DNA from: DATDCY01 sp964513745
Lineage (GTDB): Bacteria; JAUVQV01; DATDCY01
DNA: 64,000 nt
Reading direction: 5' to 3'
Assembly (NCBI GenBank): GCA_964513745.1
Contig: CAZEOK010000002.1
Span: 1 to 64,000, forward strand
Positions within the stretch are counted from its first letter, which is position 1; each line of letters opens with the position of its first letter. Both the position numbers and the translations under genes were made by a program. Below, piece after piece: positions 16,365 to 26,800 of the stretch. Under the pieces are notes generated by a model, which was given only the letters and a program-made list of their open reading frames with translations, was not told the origin of the DNA and did not search any database.

Positions 16365-18415
16365 GCGCTCACCCACCGCTCGCGCGCACCCGCAACATCG
16401 GGATCATCGCGCACATCGACGCCGGCAAGACCACGGTCACCGAGCGTTTCCTCTATTATTCCGGCCGCAGCCACAAGATCGGCGAGGTCCATGACGGCGC
16501 CGCGACGATGGACTGGATGCCGCAGGAGCAGGAGCGCGGCATCACGATCACGGCGGCCGCAACCACGTTCTTCTGGCGCGAGCACCAGGTAAACCTCATC
16601 GACACCCCGGGGCACGTCGATTTCACGATCGAGGTCGAGCGGTCGCTGCGCGTGCTCGATGGCGCCATCGCGATCTTCTGCGGCGTCGCCGGGGTGCAGC
16701 CGCAGACCGAGACCGTCTGGCGCCAGGCCGAGCGCTGGCGCGTGCCGACGATCTGTTTCGTCAACAAGCTCGACCGCATCGGCGCTGATTTCGCAGCCGT
16801 CGTGGCGGCCATTGCGGCGAAACTCGGCTCGGTGCCGGTGCCACTGCAGCTGCCGATCGGCCTTGAGAAGGATTTCTGTGGCGTGATCGACCTGCTCCGG
16901 ATGCGGGCGCTGCTCTGGCGCGGGGATGCCCCCGGCTCCGAGTTCGGGAGCACCGCCATCCCGGAGGGTCTGGCCGCCGATGCCATTGCGGCCCGCGCCC
17001 ATCTTGTCGAGACGATTGCCGAGCACGACGAGCAACTCCTGGGGCTCTATCTCGAGAATCCTGACCCACCGGTCCCCGAGCTCCTTGCGGCGGTGCGTCG
17101 CCTGACGATCGCACGCAGCATCACCCCGGTGCTCTGCGGCAGCGCCCTGCGCAACAAGGGCGTCCAGCCACTGCTCGATGCCGTGGTCGACCTGCTGCCC
17201 TCCCCCGCCGATCTCCCCCCGGTCGCGGGCAACAATCCCGCCACCGGGAACTCTGAGCGCCGGGAGGCGAAAATCGGCGCGCCACTGTGCGCCCTGGCCT
17301 TCAAGGTCATGACCGCTGAGGACCGGCGGCTGACCTATCTGCGCATCTACTCGGGCAGGATCCGCTCCGGCGACACGGTGTTCAACGCTACCCGAGCCGT
17401 GGAAGAGAAGATTGCCCGCCTTTTCAGGATGCACGCCAACAAGCGCGAGAGAGTCGACGAGGCGGTGGCGGGGGACATCGTCGTCGCCGCCGGGCTCAGG
17501 AGCGCGTCGACGGGCGACACGCTGACGGACCAGGCGCACCCCCTGCTTCTCGAGCCGATGCGCTTCTCGAACCCCGTGATTGCCCTCGCGGTCGAGCCCC
17601 GGGCCGGATCCGATACCGAAAGGCTCGCGCAGGCCCTCGGCAAGCTCGCGGGGGAGGACCCGACCCTGGAGGTGCGGACCGACCCCGACACCGGGCAGAA
17701 CATCATCTCGGGCATGGGCGAGTTGCATCTGGAGATCGTCCTCGACCGGCTCGAGCGCGAGTTCAGGGTACCCGTCCGCTCGGGCCGCCCGCAGGTCATC
17801 CACCGCGAGACCATCACGCGCGAGGTCGAACACTCCGCCGAATTCCAGAGGGAGATCGCGGGGCAGATCCTGCGCGCTGAGGTCGCGTTACGGGTCACGC
17901 CTCTTGAGCGCGGGGCCGGAGCGCGGGTCGTTTTCGAGCGCCAGGCCGTCCCCCCGCCCGAGCCGGTCGTCGCGGCGATTACCGAGGGGGTCAGCGACTG
18001 CTTCGGTGCAGGCATGCTCTCGGGGTATCCTGTCGTCGACCTGGAGGTGCGCGTCACCCGTGTCCTCTTCCGCGCGGAAGACCCCTTCGCCATGGGATTC
18101 AAGATAGCCGCCGCGCGCGCGTTCCGCGAGGCGACCGGGAAGGCCGGCCTGATCCTGCTCGAGCCCGTGATGCGCCTCGACGTCATCACCCCCGAGGAGT
18201 TCACCGGAGAGGTCATCCGCGATCTTTCGTCGCGCCGCGGCCGCGTCGAAGGCATGCATCCCCAGGGAACGGCCCGCCTGATCGAGGCGCTCGCCCCGCT
18301 GCGGGAGCTTTTCGGGTACTCCACCGCGCTGCGCTCGCTCACCCAGGGCCGTGCCTCATTCTCCATGCACTTCTCCAGGTACGGCGAAGTCCCCGCGGAG
18401 CGACCGACCGGCTAG
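16361..18415 (+). CDS. fusA: Translation elongation factor G (fusA-type, probably a second copy)
   Basis: EF-G is the GTPase that moves tRNAs and mRNA through the ribosome. The 684-residue protein has P-loop AHIDAGKTT (about 17-25), switch regions EQERGITIT, DTPGHVDF, NKLDRIGADF, domains II-III, and domains IV-V ending in RASFSMHFSRYGEVP. It is not in an rpsL-rpsG-tuf cluster but follows an amidase gene, overlapping it as GTGA. It is therefore likely a paralogue beside a str-operon fusA, as is common in Deltaproteobacteria. Whether it works in elongation or only in recycling cannot be told from sequence alone. Confidence 0.92.
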   Translation: MSAHPPLARTRNIGIIAHIDAGKTTVTERFLYYSGRSHKIGEVHDGAATMDWMPQEQERGITITAAATTFFWREHQVNLIDTPGHVDFTIEVERSLRVLDGAIAIFCGVAGVQPQTETVWRQAERWRVPTICFVNKLDRIGADFAAVVAAIAAKLGSVPVPLQLPIGLEKDFCGVIDLLRMRALLWRGDAPGSEFGSTAIPEGLAADAIAARAHLVETIAEHDEQLLGLYLENPDPPVPELLAAVRRLTIARSITPVLCGSALRNKGVQPLLDAVVDLLPSPADLPPVAGNNPATGNSERREAKIGAPLCALAFKVMTAEDRRLTYLRIYSGRIRSGDTVFNATRAVEEKIARLFRMHANKRERVDEAVAGDIVVAAGLRSASTGDTLTDQAHPLLLEPMRFSNPVIALAVEPRAGSDTERLAQALGKLAGEDPTLEVRTDPDTGQNIISGMGELHLEIVLDRLEREFRVPVRSGRPQVIHRETITREVEHSAEFQREIAGQILRAEVALRVTPLERGAGARVVFERQAVPPPEPVVAAITEGVSDCFGAGMLSGYPVVDLEVRVTRVLFRAEDPFAMGFKIAAARAFREATGKAGLILLEPVMRLDVITPEEFTGEVIRDLSSRRGRVEGMHPQGTARLIEALAPLRELFGYSTALRSLTQGRASFSMHFSRYGEVPAERPTG

Positions 18416-18484
18416 GGCTTGCCAGCAACCGTGGGATCTTGCGTCCGCCGGATTCGTTCGTGGAAGACCGCATGGTAGCCGTCG

Positions 18485-20275
18485 ATGGCTAGCGGCGGGG
18501 CCTTCCGGACCCTGTGGCCTTCGTTGGGACGCCAGAGACGGCCCCTGGTCCTGGGCCTGCTCACCCTGCTGCTGACCAACCTCTTCACCTTCGTCGGGCC
18601 CTGGGTCATGCGACTGGCGATCGACGGAATGCGCGCACGCTTGAGCGTGCCCGCGCTGGTGCGCTATTGCTCGCTGCTGCTCGCCGCCGCGCTGCTGCAG
18701 GGGATCTGCCGTTACTGGTCGCGCCTGCTGGTCATCGGCGTCTCGCGCGAGGTCGAGTTCGATCTGCGCAATCTCGTGTTCGGCCACCTGCTCGCCCAGA
18801 CGCCGGCATTCTTCCAGCGCTACCGCACCGGGGACCTGATGAGCCGCGCCACGTCCGACATCGAGTCAGTGCGCATGGTGATCGGTCCGGGGATCATGCA
18901 GCTGGCCAACACCGCATACACCTTCATCATCGCGATCGCGATGATGATCTCCCTCGATCCCGTGCTCACGCTCTGGTCTCTGGTGCCGATGCCGGCGATC
19001 GCACTGGTGATGTACCTGTCCGCTCAGCTCTATCACCGGCGCTTTTTCGACGTGCAGGTGCACCAGGCCAGGCTCAACTCCGTTGCCCAGGAGAATTTCT
19101 CGGGCATCCGCATCGTGAAGACCTACGGCCTCGAGGAGCAGCAGCGCGGAGTGTTTCTCGCGGCGAGCCGCAGGTACCTCCTGGCGAACATGCGGCTGGC
19201 CCGTGCGCTCGGCTTCTTCCACCCGCTCGTCGCCACGATTGCCGGGCTCGGCACACTCATCGTGCTCTGGTCGGGCGGGCGACGGATCATCAGCGGGGAA
19301 TGCACGCTCGGAACGCTCGTGGCCTTCATGGCGCTGTTCGGACTGCTGACCTGGCCGACCATCGCGCTGGGGTGGGTCGTGAGTCTCATCCAGCGCGGTT
19401 CTTCAGCGATGGGCCGGATAAACGAGATGCTCGAGGCGCCAGTGGCGGTGACCGAGCCCGCGGAACCCGTCGACGTCGTCATGCCCGTCTCCCCCGAGGG
19501 ATCGGCCCTCGGAGCCGCGCTCGAGGTACGCGATCTCACGTTCGCCTACCCGGGACGCGACGAGCCAGCGTTGCAGGGGGTGAGCTTCAAGGTCGGCTCC
19601 GGCGAGCGGGTGGCGCTCGTCGGGCGCACCGGATCTGGGAAGACCACCCTGCTCTCGCTGCTCCCTCGCCTTTGGCCTGTCGCTGACGGCAGCATCTTCC
19701 TGGACGGGGTCGACGTCAATTGTCAACGCCTGGGCCGGTTGCGCGCGGGCATCGGCTTTGTCCCTCAGGAGACATTCCTTTTTTCCGAGACCATCATGGG
19801 GAACATCGCCCTTCCGGACACGGAAACGGACTCGTCGATGCTTCCCGACGTGGAGGCTGCCGGCCAACTGTCGCAGTTCGCCGCCGAGGTCAAGGATTTT
19901 CCCCGTGGCTGGCGAACGCTGGTCGGAGAACGCGGCGTCACCCTCTCGGGGGGACAAAAGCAGCGCGTGGCGATCGCGCGCGCGCTGCTGCACCGGCCAC
20001 GGTTGCTGGTACTCGGTGACGCACTATCGTCGGTCGACACCGAGACCGAGGAAAAGATACTCGGCGGCGTGCTGACCGCCCACCCGGAGCGGACGGTGCT
20101 GTTCGTCTCACACCGGCTTTCCACGATGCGGCGCGCCGACCGGATCCTGGTGCTCGAAGATGGCCGCCTCGTCGAATCCGGCACCCACGAGGAGCTGATG
20201 GCCCGCCGCGGCGCCTACCGGCGGCTCATCGACCAGCAACTGCTGGCCGAAGAACTCGAGCGCGAAGGCTCCTGA
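18485..20275 (+). CDS. ABC exporter half-transporter with a degenerate ATP site
   Basis: An MsbA/MdlA-type exporter half: six membrane helices (about 20-300) and a C-terminal ATPase. The ATPase has Walker A GRTGSGKTT (about 380), signature LSGGQ (about 489) and an H-loop in VSHRLST. Its Walker B reads LLVLGDALSSVD (G511, D512) instead of LDEA, so both the magnesium-binding Asp position and the catalytic Glu are changed. Such degeneracy is typical of one half of heterodimeric exporters (LmrCD, BmrCD, TM287/288). The intact partner follows at once with a TGATG overlap. The substrate is unknown; drugs, lipids or peptides are possible. The ATG at 18485 lacks a strong ribosome site, so the start is moderately sure. 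Confidence 0.9.
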   Translation: MASGGAFRTLWPSLGRQRRPLVLGLLTLLLTNLFTFVGPWVMRLAIDGMRARLSVPALVRYCSLLLAAALLQGICRYWSRLLVIGVSREVEFDLRNLVFGHLLAQTPAFFQRYRTGDLMSRATSDIESVRMVIGPGIMQLANTAYTFIIAIAMMISLDPVLTLWSLVPMPAIALVMYLSAQLYHRRFFDVQVHQARLNSVAQENFSGIRIVKTYGLEEQQRGVFLAASRRYLLANMRLARALGFFHPLVATIAGLGTLIVLWSGGRRIISGECTLGTLVAFMALFGLLTWPTIALGWVVSLIQRGSSAMGRINEMLEAPVAVTEPAEPVDVVMPVSPEGSALGAALEVRDLTFAYPGRDEPALQGVSFKVGSGERVALVGRTGSGKTTLLSLLPRLWPVADGSIFLDGVDVNCQRLGRLRAGIGFVPQETFLFSETIMGNIALPDTETDSSMLPDVEAAGQLSQFAAEVKDFPRGWRTLVGERGVTLSGGQKQRVAIARALLHRPRLLVLGDALSSVDTETEEKILGGVLTAHPERTVLFVSHRLSTMRRADRILVLEDGRLVESGTHEELMARRGAYRRLIDQQLLAEELEREGS

Positions 20276-22041
20276 TGCGCCACGACCACCTGATCGACGA
20301 GATCGAGCCCCGCGAGTTCGACCGCGCGCTGCTGCGCCGGCTGCTCGGCTATCTCGCCCCGTATCGGGCGCAGATGGCGCTGTCGATCCTGCTGTTGTTC
20401 GGGGCGGCGCTGCTGCAGCTGGTCGGGCCGTATCTGGTAAAAGTCGGCATCGACCGGCACATCGCCACCGGAGACCTCGCCGGTCTTGACCGCATAGCCC
20501 TGCTTTTCGTCGCGAGCGCCTTCGCGGGGTTCGCCCTGCGCTACGCCCAGACGATCCTGACCTACCACATCGGCCAGCGGGCCATGATGGATCTGCGGCT
20601 CGCGGTCTTCGACCGGATCGAGGCCCAGTCGCTCTCGTACTTCGACCGCAATCCCACCGGACGGCTCATGACGCGGGTCGGCAGCGACGTCGAGGTGCTC
20701 CAGGAGCTGTTCTCAAGCGGGGCGATAACGATCTTCGGCGACCTGTTCACGGTGCTCGGCGTCGTCGCGGCGATGCTCGCCATCAACTGGCGGCTCGCGC
20801 TCGTCTCCTTCGCGGTACTGCCGCTGCTCTTCGGTGCGACGATCCTGTTCCGCAGCCGGGTGCGCCGCTCCTTTCGCGCCATCCGGCAGAAGGTCGCGCG
20901 CATGAACTCCTTTCTCAACGAGCACGTGAGCGGCATCGCCGTCGTCAAGCTCTTCTCGCGCGAGCGGTCGGCCGCCGCCAGCTTCGAGCGCATCAACGAC
21001 GAGCACCGCCGGGCATTCCTCGGCGCGGTGCAGGCGTACGCCGTCTTTTTCCCCGTCGTCGAGTTCATCGGGGCGCTGGCCGTGGCGCTGCTGCTCGGGT
21101 ACGGTGGGGTGCAGATCGTCGGCGGCAGCCTGAGCTTCGGCAGCCTGGTGGCGTTTCTCGAGTATGTTCAGCGATTTTACAAGCCTGTTCAGGACCTCGC
21201 GGAAAAGTTCAACATCCTCCAGTCGGCCATGGCCGCCGCCGAACGCATCTTCGGGGTTCTCGACAGCGTGCCCGAGATCACGGACCCGGCCGCGCCGGCC
21301 GCGGCAGGGCGTGCGCGCGGGGCCGTCGAATTCCGCAACGTCGGTTTCTCGTACCAGCCCGGCGAGGCGGTACTGCGGGGGATTACGCTGCGGAGCGAGC
21401 CGGGGGAGAGGGTGGCGATCGTCGGCGCGACCGGCTCCGGGAAAACCTCCATCATCAGCCTGCTCGCCCGCTTGTACGATCCCCAGTCCGGAGCGGTCCT
21501 GCTCGACGGCCGCGACATCAGGGAATACGCCCAGAGCCACCTGCACCGGCAAATGGCGGTCGTCCTGCAGGAGGTCTTCCTTTTTTCCGGGACGATCCGC
21601 GACAACATCTCCCTCGGAAACCCGGACATCACGAGAGAGGCGGTCGAAGACGCGGCGCGACGGGTCGGCGTCGACGCCTTCATCCGCCGGCTGCCGCAGG
21701 GATACGAAACCGAGGTCGGCGAGCGGGGGGCTCTGCTCTCCAGCGGCCAGAAGCAACTACTTTCTTTCGCCCGGGCGCTCGCCCACGACCCGCCGCTGCT
21801 GATCCTCGACGAGGCGACCTCGTCGGTCGATTCCGAGAGCGAGGCGCTGATCCAGGAGGCGCTGGATGTGCTCTTCGCGGGCCGCACGTCGATCGTCATC
21901 GCCCACCGTCTCTCGACGATCCGTGGCGCCGACCGCATCGTCACGCTGCACAAGGGCCGGATCCGCGAGACCGGCACGCACGCCGAACTGTTGCGGCTCG
22001 GCGGCATCTACGCCAAGCTCCACCGCCTGCAGTACGCCTGA
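20275..22041 (+). CDS. ABC exporter half-transporter with an intact catalytic site
   Basis: The second half of the pair: six membrane helices (about 25-310) and an ATPase with Walker A GATGSGKTS, Q-loop VVLQEVFLF, Walker B LLILDEATSSVD (D512, E513) and H-loop IAHRLSTIR. Its signature reads LSSGQ rather than LSGGQ. In heterodimers the intact Walker B of one chain pairs with the signature of the other, so this chain would supply the catalytic Glu and the other chain the canonical LSGGQ. The TGATG junction gives coupled translation and balanced amounts. A dispersed repeat begins about 60 bases downstream. Confidence 0.92.
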   Translation: MRHDHLIDEIEPREFDRALLRRLLGYLAPYRAQMALSILLLFGAALLQLVGPYLVKVGIDRHIATGDLAGLDRIALLFVASAFAGFALRYAQTILTYHIGQRAMMDLRLAVFDRIEAQSLSYFDRNPTGRLMTRVGSDVEVLQELFSSGAITIFGDLFTVLGVVAAMLAINWRLALVSFAVLPLLFGATILFRSRVRRSFRAIRQKVARMNSFLNEHVSGIAVVKLFSRERSAAASFERINDEHRRAFLGAVQAYAVFFPVVEFIGALAVALLLGYGGVQIVGGSLSFGSLVAFLEYVQRFYKPVQDLAEKFNILQSAMAAAERIFGVLDSVPEITDPAAPAAAGRARGAVEFRNVGFSYQPGEAVLRGITLRSEPGERVAIVGATGSGKTSIISLLARLYDPQSGAVLLDGRDIREYAQSHLHRQMAVVLQEVFLFSGTIRDNISLGNPDITREAVEDAARRVGVDAFIRRLPQGYETEVGERGALLSSGQKQLLSFARALAHDPPLLILDEATSSVDSESEALIQEALDVLFAGRTSIVIAHRLSTIRGADRIVTLHKGRIRETGTHAELLRLGGIYAKLHRLQYA

Positions 22042-22102
22042 TGCGCTCAGAGGTGTCGGGCCCCGAACCTCGTGGTTGTCCCCAGTGGCAATATGCGAGG
22101 CG

Positions 22103-22178
22103 AAGGGGTGGCGCGGAGGGGAGGTCTCCATTAGCGGACCGCAGGGAGCATGATGGAGGTCCGCAGCGTCAGGACCCC
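22103..22178 (-). repeat. Dispersed intergenic repeat, copy B (longest form)
   Basis: Read on the minus strand, this copy has two parts. Bases 22155-22178 are identical over 24 bases to 28562-28585. Bases 22103-22130 match copy A (2556-2583) at 26 of 28 positions. The two parts are separated by a short insert containing a GCGGACC...GGTCCGC dyad (22134-22164) and bounded by ACCTCC on both sides. The element sits between the second ABC exporter gene and the terminator of the Cus operon. Confidence 0.6.
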
Positions 22179-22232
22179 GCAGCCTGCACGGGAACGAATC
22201 TTCCTTTGAGCAGACACATATCGAAAAGAAAA

Positions 22233-22261
22233 GCCCCGACCGCTGAATGTGCGGCCGGGGC
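22233..22261 (-). terminator. Rho-independent terminator of the Cus operon
   Basis: On the minus strand an 11-position stem GCCCCGGCCGC...GCGGTCGGGGC, with one mismatch and a seven-base loop, is followed by TTTTCTTTTC. It lies 25 bases past the stop of the last gene of the operon. Confidence 0.85.
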
Positions 22262-22285
22262 GTACTGGTTTGATGAAGCGCGGTG

Positions 22286-23098
22286 CTACTCGATCTTGAC
22301 CTTGCCGTCCTCGATGATCAGGTCGTACTTGTAACCCATGCCGAAATCCTTCTTCAGCGTGATCTTGCCCGTCACCAGCACCGTGTCGCCGACTTTGGCG
22401 CTGTCGGCGGTCGTGATCGTCAGGTCATTGGTGCCGCCCTGACCCGTGCCGTCCTGGACGTGCACCCAGTTCTTGCCCATGATCTGGGGGCTGAACTTGA
22501 CGACCTTGCCGCGCACCGACACATCCTTGCCGCTCAGGTCGTTCTGGCCTGCATAAACTTCGCCGACGGTCTTGTCGGCCTTCTTGATGCCGGAGAAGGT
22601 GATGTTGGCGTCCTTGGCGGCCTGCGCGGGATCCATCTTCGGATGCGCCCCCTCGGGCATCTGCGGATCCGCGGTCATCCCGGCGACGGGGGCCGTCGCC
22701 GCGGCGGGGGGCTGGTCACCCTTGGAGATCGCGCCGACGAAGAAAACCACGTCGAACTTCCGGTTGAGGGTCTTGCTCTCGTAGTCCTTCATCGGCATCC
22801 CCTCGGGGACGGTGACCTTCTCGCCCTGCTTCACCTCGAACTGAGGCGCGGCGGCCCAGATCTTCTGGCTGCCGTTGTCGACCTGGACGTAGGTGTACCC
22901 GCCTGCGTTCATCGTCTCGAGCACGGTGCCGCTGAAATAGCGCGACTGGGACTCGGGGGATGGCGCCGGGGTGGTGGATTCCTGGACTGCCGGCGCTGGC
23001 GGCGGTGGCGCCGGCGCTGGCTCGATCTTCGACTTGCACGCTACAAGGCCGGCGGCGAGAACTCCGGCGGCTACCAACGTCGCTGCTGCTCGCTTCAT
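22286..23098 (-). CDS. Lipoprotein with two OB-fold-like modules (NrfJ-like)
   Basis: The 270-residue protein has a lipoprotein signal with lipobox LVAC (C21), then a Pro/Ala/Glu linker. Two beta-rich modules follow: the first around SGTVLETMNAGGYTYVQVDNGS (about 62-130), the second around VRGKVVKFSPQIMGKNWVHV (about 200-268), which resembles OB-fold proteins often loosely called nucleotide-binding. A Pro/Met-rich spacer (MTADPQMPEGAHPKMDP) joins them and could touch metal. It is the last gene before the operon terminator. A role in periplasmic copper or haem-protein handling is inference. The ATG is preceded by GGGAGG. Confidence 0.8.
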   Translation of the reverse strand: MKRAAATLVAAGVLAAGLVACKSKIEPAPAPPPPAPAVQESTTPAPSPESQSRYFSGTVLETMNAGGYTYVQVDNGSQKIWAAAPQFEVKQGEKVTVPEGMPMKDYESKTLNRKFDVVFFVGAISKGDQPPAAATAPVAGMTADPQMPEGAHPKMDPAQAAKDANITFSGIKKADKTVGEVYAGQNDLSGKDVSVRGKVVKFSPQIMGKNWVHVQDGTGQGGTNDLTITTADSAKVGDTVLVTGKITLKKDFGMGYKYDLIIEDGKVKIE

Positions 23099-23209
23099 CA
23101 ATCGATCCTCCCTCTCCAGTGTTCGACACGGGAACAAGTCCCGTATGTGCGTGAATGTTCTTATGTACCAGAGATCGCAGGTCAGCGCAAGTACCAACCT
23201 GTCTCGGCC

Positions 23210-23791
23210 TTATTTCACGGTGAAGCTGAGATCATCCGTGAAGGTCCGCCCGCCAATAACCGCCTTCGTCCTGATGGTGTGGGTCCCTTTGGCCCTCAAG
23301 GGGACGTCCGCGCCATAGCCGTCGGACATCCCCATCGTGAGCGTCTTGAACTCGGCCTTGTCCGGGCCGGTGACGACGAAGCCGACTTTTCCGCCAGCTA
23401 CCAGCTTCCCGTCGGCACCCTTGATGAAGACCATGAGGTGATGAGTCGATTTTCCCGTATCGTCCATGCCGGGCATGACGTGGCCTTCCATCCCCTTCAT
23501 CATGACGTTGCGCTCGTCCCAGGTGTAGAGACGGTAGGTGAGTGCGTATCCTTCGACCTTCGACTCACGGATCACCGTACCCTGGGGCACCGTCGCGGCG
23601 CTGGCGACGTGGTCCCCGCTCCCGTGGACCTCGTGGCTCTCATGCCCGGATCCGTGGCTCATCCCGGCGTGACCTTCGTGGCTTGCGCCACTGCCGTCGC
23701 TCCCCATTTCAGCGCGCGCCCTGCCGGCGCCGTGGGCACCCAGTACCAGAATCCCGACTGTAACGACCAATAACCGCAATCCCCTGGACAT
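23210..23791 (-). CDS. His-rich periplasmic YtkA-like protein
   Basis: The 193-residue protein has a signal peptide (RLLVVTVGILVLGAHGAGRARA) and then a segment at 38-61 with seven histidines (H38, H41, H46, H50, H53, H56, H61) and several Met/Ser/Gly residues, a likely metal-binding tail. The C-terminal half (about 100-193) is an immunoglobulin-like YtkA domain with THHLMVFIKGADGKLV and ending TDDLSFTVK. Between them lies another Met/His stretch (MMKGMEGHVMPGM). It starts 14 bases after the cusA stop with GGGGAG upstream. A periplasmic copper chaperone or buffer for the efflux pump is a reasonable guess. An alternative start nine bases on the 5' side of a second ATG is also possible. Confidence 0.8.
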   Translation of the reverse strand: MSRGLRLLVVTVGILVLGAHGAGRARAEMGSDGSGASHEGHAGMSHGSGHESHEVHGSGDHVASAATVPQGTVIRESKVEGYALTYRLYTWDERNVMMKGMEGHVMPGMDDTGKSTHHLMVFIKGADGKLVAGGKVGFVVTGPDKAEFKTLTMGMSDGYGADVPLRAKGTHTIRTKAVIGGRTFTDDLSFTVK

Positions 23792-23805
23792 CTGCCGCTC
23801 CCCTT

Positions 23806-26800
23806 TCATCTGCTCGTCGATCCCGTTAGCGTTTCTCTTCTTTTCCACACCTTATAGATGGCCGGGTAGACTAAAAGTTCCAAAAGGAACGAGGTCGTCA
23901 GTCCGCCGATCATCGGCGCGGCGATTCGCTTCATCACATCGGAGCCGGCCGAGGTCGACCACATGATCGGCAGCAGGCCCATGAAGGCAGCGGCCACAGT
24001 CATCATCTTGGGCCGCGCCCGCTTGACCGCTCCGTGGATGATCGCCTCGTCGAGGTCCGCCACGGTGCGCAGCCTGCCCGCCGTCCGCGCCTGCTCCCAG
24101 GACAGGTCGAGGAAGAGGAGCATGAACACGCCGGTCTCGGCGTCGAGTCCGAGCAGTGCGATCATGCCGACCCAGGCGGCAATCGAGACGTTGTAGTCGA
24201 GCAGCCAGAAGAGCCAGATCGCGCCGATGGCGGAGAACGGCACGGCCATCATCACGAGCATCGTCTTGAAGGCCGAGCGGGTGTTGAGAAAGAGCAGGAT
24301 GAAGATCAGGACGAGGGTCACCGGGATGATCAGCTTCATCCGCTCGCGCACCCGGATCATGTTCTCGTACTGGCCGCTCCACTGCAGGACGTACCCGGGG
24401 GGGAGCGGGACCTGCGCGAGGACTTTCGCCTTGGCCTCGTCGACGTAGCTGCCGATGTCCCGGCCGGAGAGATAGACGTAGACGTAGCCGGAGAGGAAGC
24501 CGTTCTCGTCGCGCAGCATCGCCGGGCCCTGGACCATGCGGATGTCGGCGAGTTGCCCGAGCGGAATCTGCGCGCCGCCGCCGGTCGCCACGAGGACCCT
24601 GCGGAGCCGTCCGACGTCCTCACGCAGCTCGCGCGGGTAGCGCACGTTCACGGGGTAGCGCTCGCGTCCAGCGATGACCGTGGTCACGTTCTCGCCGCCG
24701 ATCGCCGTCGTGATCGCCATCTGGACCTGGGCGATGGTCAGGCCGTGGCGGGCCAGCTGGTCCCGACGCGGCTCGAAGTCGAGGAAGAAGCCGCCGGCGG
24801 CGCGTTCGGCAAAGACGCTGCTCGTCCCCTGGACGCCCCTGAGGGCCTGCTCGATCCCGGTGCCGATGCGCTCGATCTCCTTGAGGTCGGCGCCGAAGAT
24901 CTTCACGCCGACCGGTGAACGGATCCCGGTGGTCAGCATGTCGATGCGGGCCTTGATCGGCATCGTTATCGCGCCGCGGCTGGTCACCCCCGGGATCTCC
25001 AGCTTCTCGTCGATCTCGGCCAGCAGCTCCTCGTAGGAGAGGTGGTCCGGCCAGGCGCTGCGCAGGAAACCCTTGAACCACTCCGGCGCCCAGGAGGAGT
25101 ACCAGCGCTCCTTGCTACGCCACTGCGACTCCGGTTTGAGGATGACGGTCGTCTCCATCATCGAGAAGGGCGCCGGGTCGGTCGAGGTGTCCGCGCGCCC
25201 GGCCTTGCCGAAAACCCGCTCGATCTCGGGGATGGTCTTCAGGATCCGGTCCTGCGTCTCGAGGATGCGCTGCGCCTCGGAGACCGCGAGGCCGGGCAGC
25301 GTCGTGGGCATGAACAGCAGCGAGCCCTCGCGCAGCGGCGGCATGAACTCCCGGCCGAGCTTGAAATAGACCGGGACGCTGACCGCCACCAGGGCGACCG
25401 AGACCAGGATGACCGCCCACGGGCGGCGCAGCACGAAGCGGCAGGCCGGCTCGTAGACCCTGTGGATGGCGCGGCTGATCGGGTGGCGCTCCTCGGAGTA
25501 GTAGGTGCCCACCAGCGCCCGCGTCGCAACCCACGCCAGCCAGCGCGGCTTGAACGTAAAGGGGTCCATCCGGGCGAAGAGCATCCGCAGCGCCGGGTCG
25601 ATCGTGACCGCCAGCACGGCGGCGATGCCCATCGCAAGGTTCTTCGAGTAGGCGAGCGGTTTGAAGAGGCGCCCCTCCTGGTCGACGAGGGCGAACACCG
25701 GCAGGAAAGCGACCGCGATCACGAGCAGCGAGAAGAAGACCGACGGTCCGACCTCTGTCAGCGCCGCGAGCCGCACCGCGTGAAAATCGCCCTTTCTCCC
25801 CTCGGTCTGCCAGTGGTAGAGCTTGTTGTAGGCGTTCTCGACCTCGACGATCGCGCCGTCGACGAGCACGCCGATCGAGATCGCGATGCCGGCCAGCGAC
25901 ATGATGTTCACCGTGACGCCGAAGTAGAACATCGGGATGAAGGCGAGGAGCACCGAGACCGGGATCGTAACGATCGGGACGACGGCGCTCGGGATGTGCC
26001 AGAGAAAGACCAGGATCACCAGCGAGACGATGATCATCTCGATCGTCAACTCGTGCTTGAGGGTCTCGATCGCCCGCGTGATCAGGTCGGAGCGGTCGTA
26101 GGTCGTGACGATCTCTACCCCCGGCGGTAGCGATGGCTCGAGTTCCTCGAGACGGGTCTTGACGCGCCGGATCACGTTGAGCGCGTTTTCCCCGTGGCGC
26201 ATGACGACGATGCCGCCGACGGTGTCGCCGGTGCCGTCCAGGTCGGACACGCCGCGGCGCAGCTCCGGACCGATCTCGACGCGCGCCACGTCGCGCAGCA
26301 GCACCGGGACGCCGGCGGCGGTGGCCTTGACGACGACCGACCCGAAATCCTCGACGCTGCGGCTGTAGCCCCGCCCGCGCACCATGTACTCGGCCCCGGC
26401 GAAGTCGAGCAGACGCCCGCCGACCTCGTTGTTCGAGTCGCGAACCGCCGCGACGACGGTCTCGAGAGGGATGTTGTAGGCGGCGAGGCGGTTGGGGTCG
26501 ACTGTCACCTGGTACTGCCGCACGAAACCGCCGATGGACGCGACCTCCGCGACGCCGGGGACTGCCTGTACGGCGTAGCGCAGCGTCCAGTCCTGGAGCG
26601 AGCGCAGCGCGTCGAGTCCGTGCGTGCCGGAACGGTCGACCAGCGCGTACTGGAAAACCCACCCGACGCCGGTGGCGTCAGGACCGAGCTCGGTGCGCAC
26701 GCCCTCGGGCAGGCGCGGCTGGATCTTCGAGAGATATTCGAGCACGCGCGAGCGGGCCCAGTAGATGTCGGTGCCGTCCTCGAAGATCACGTAGATGTAG

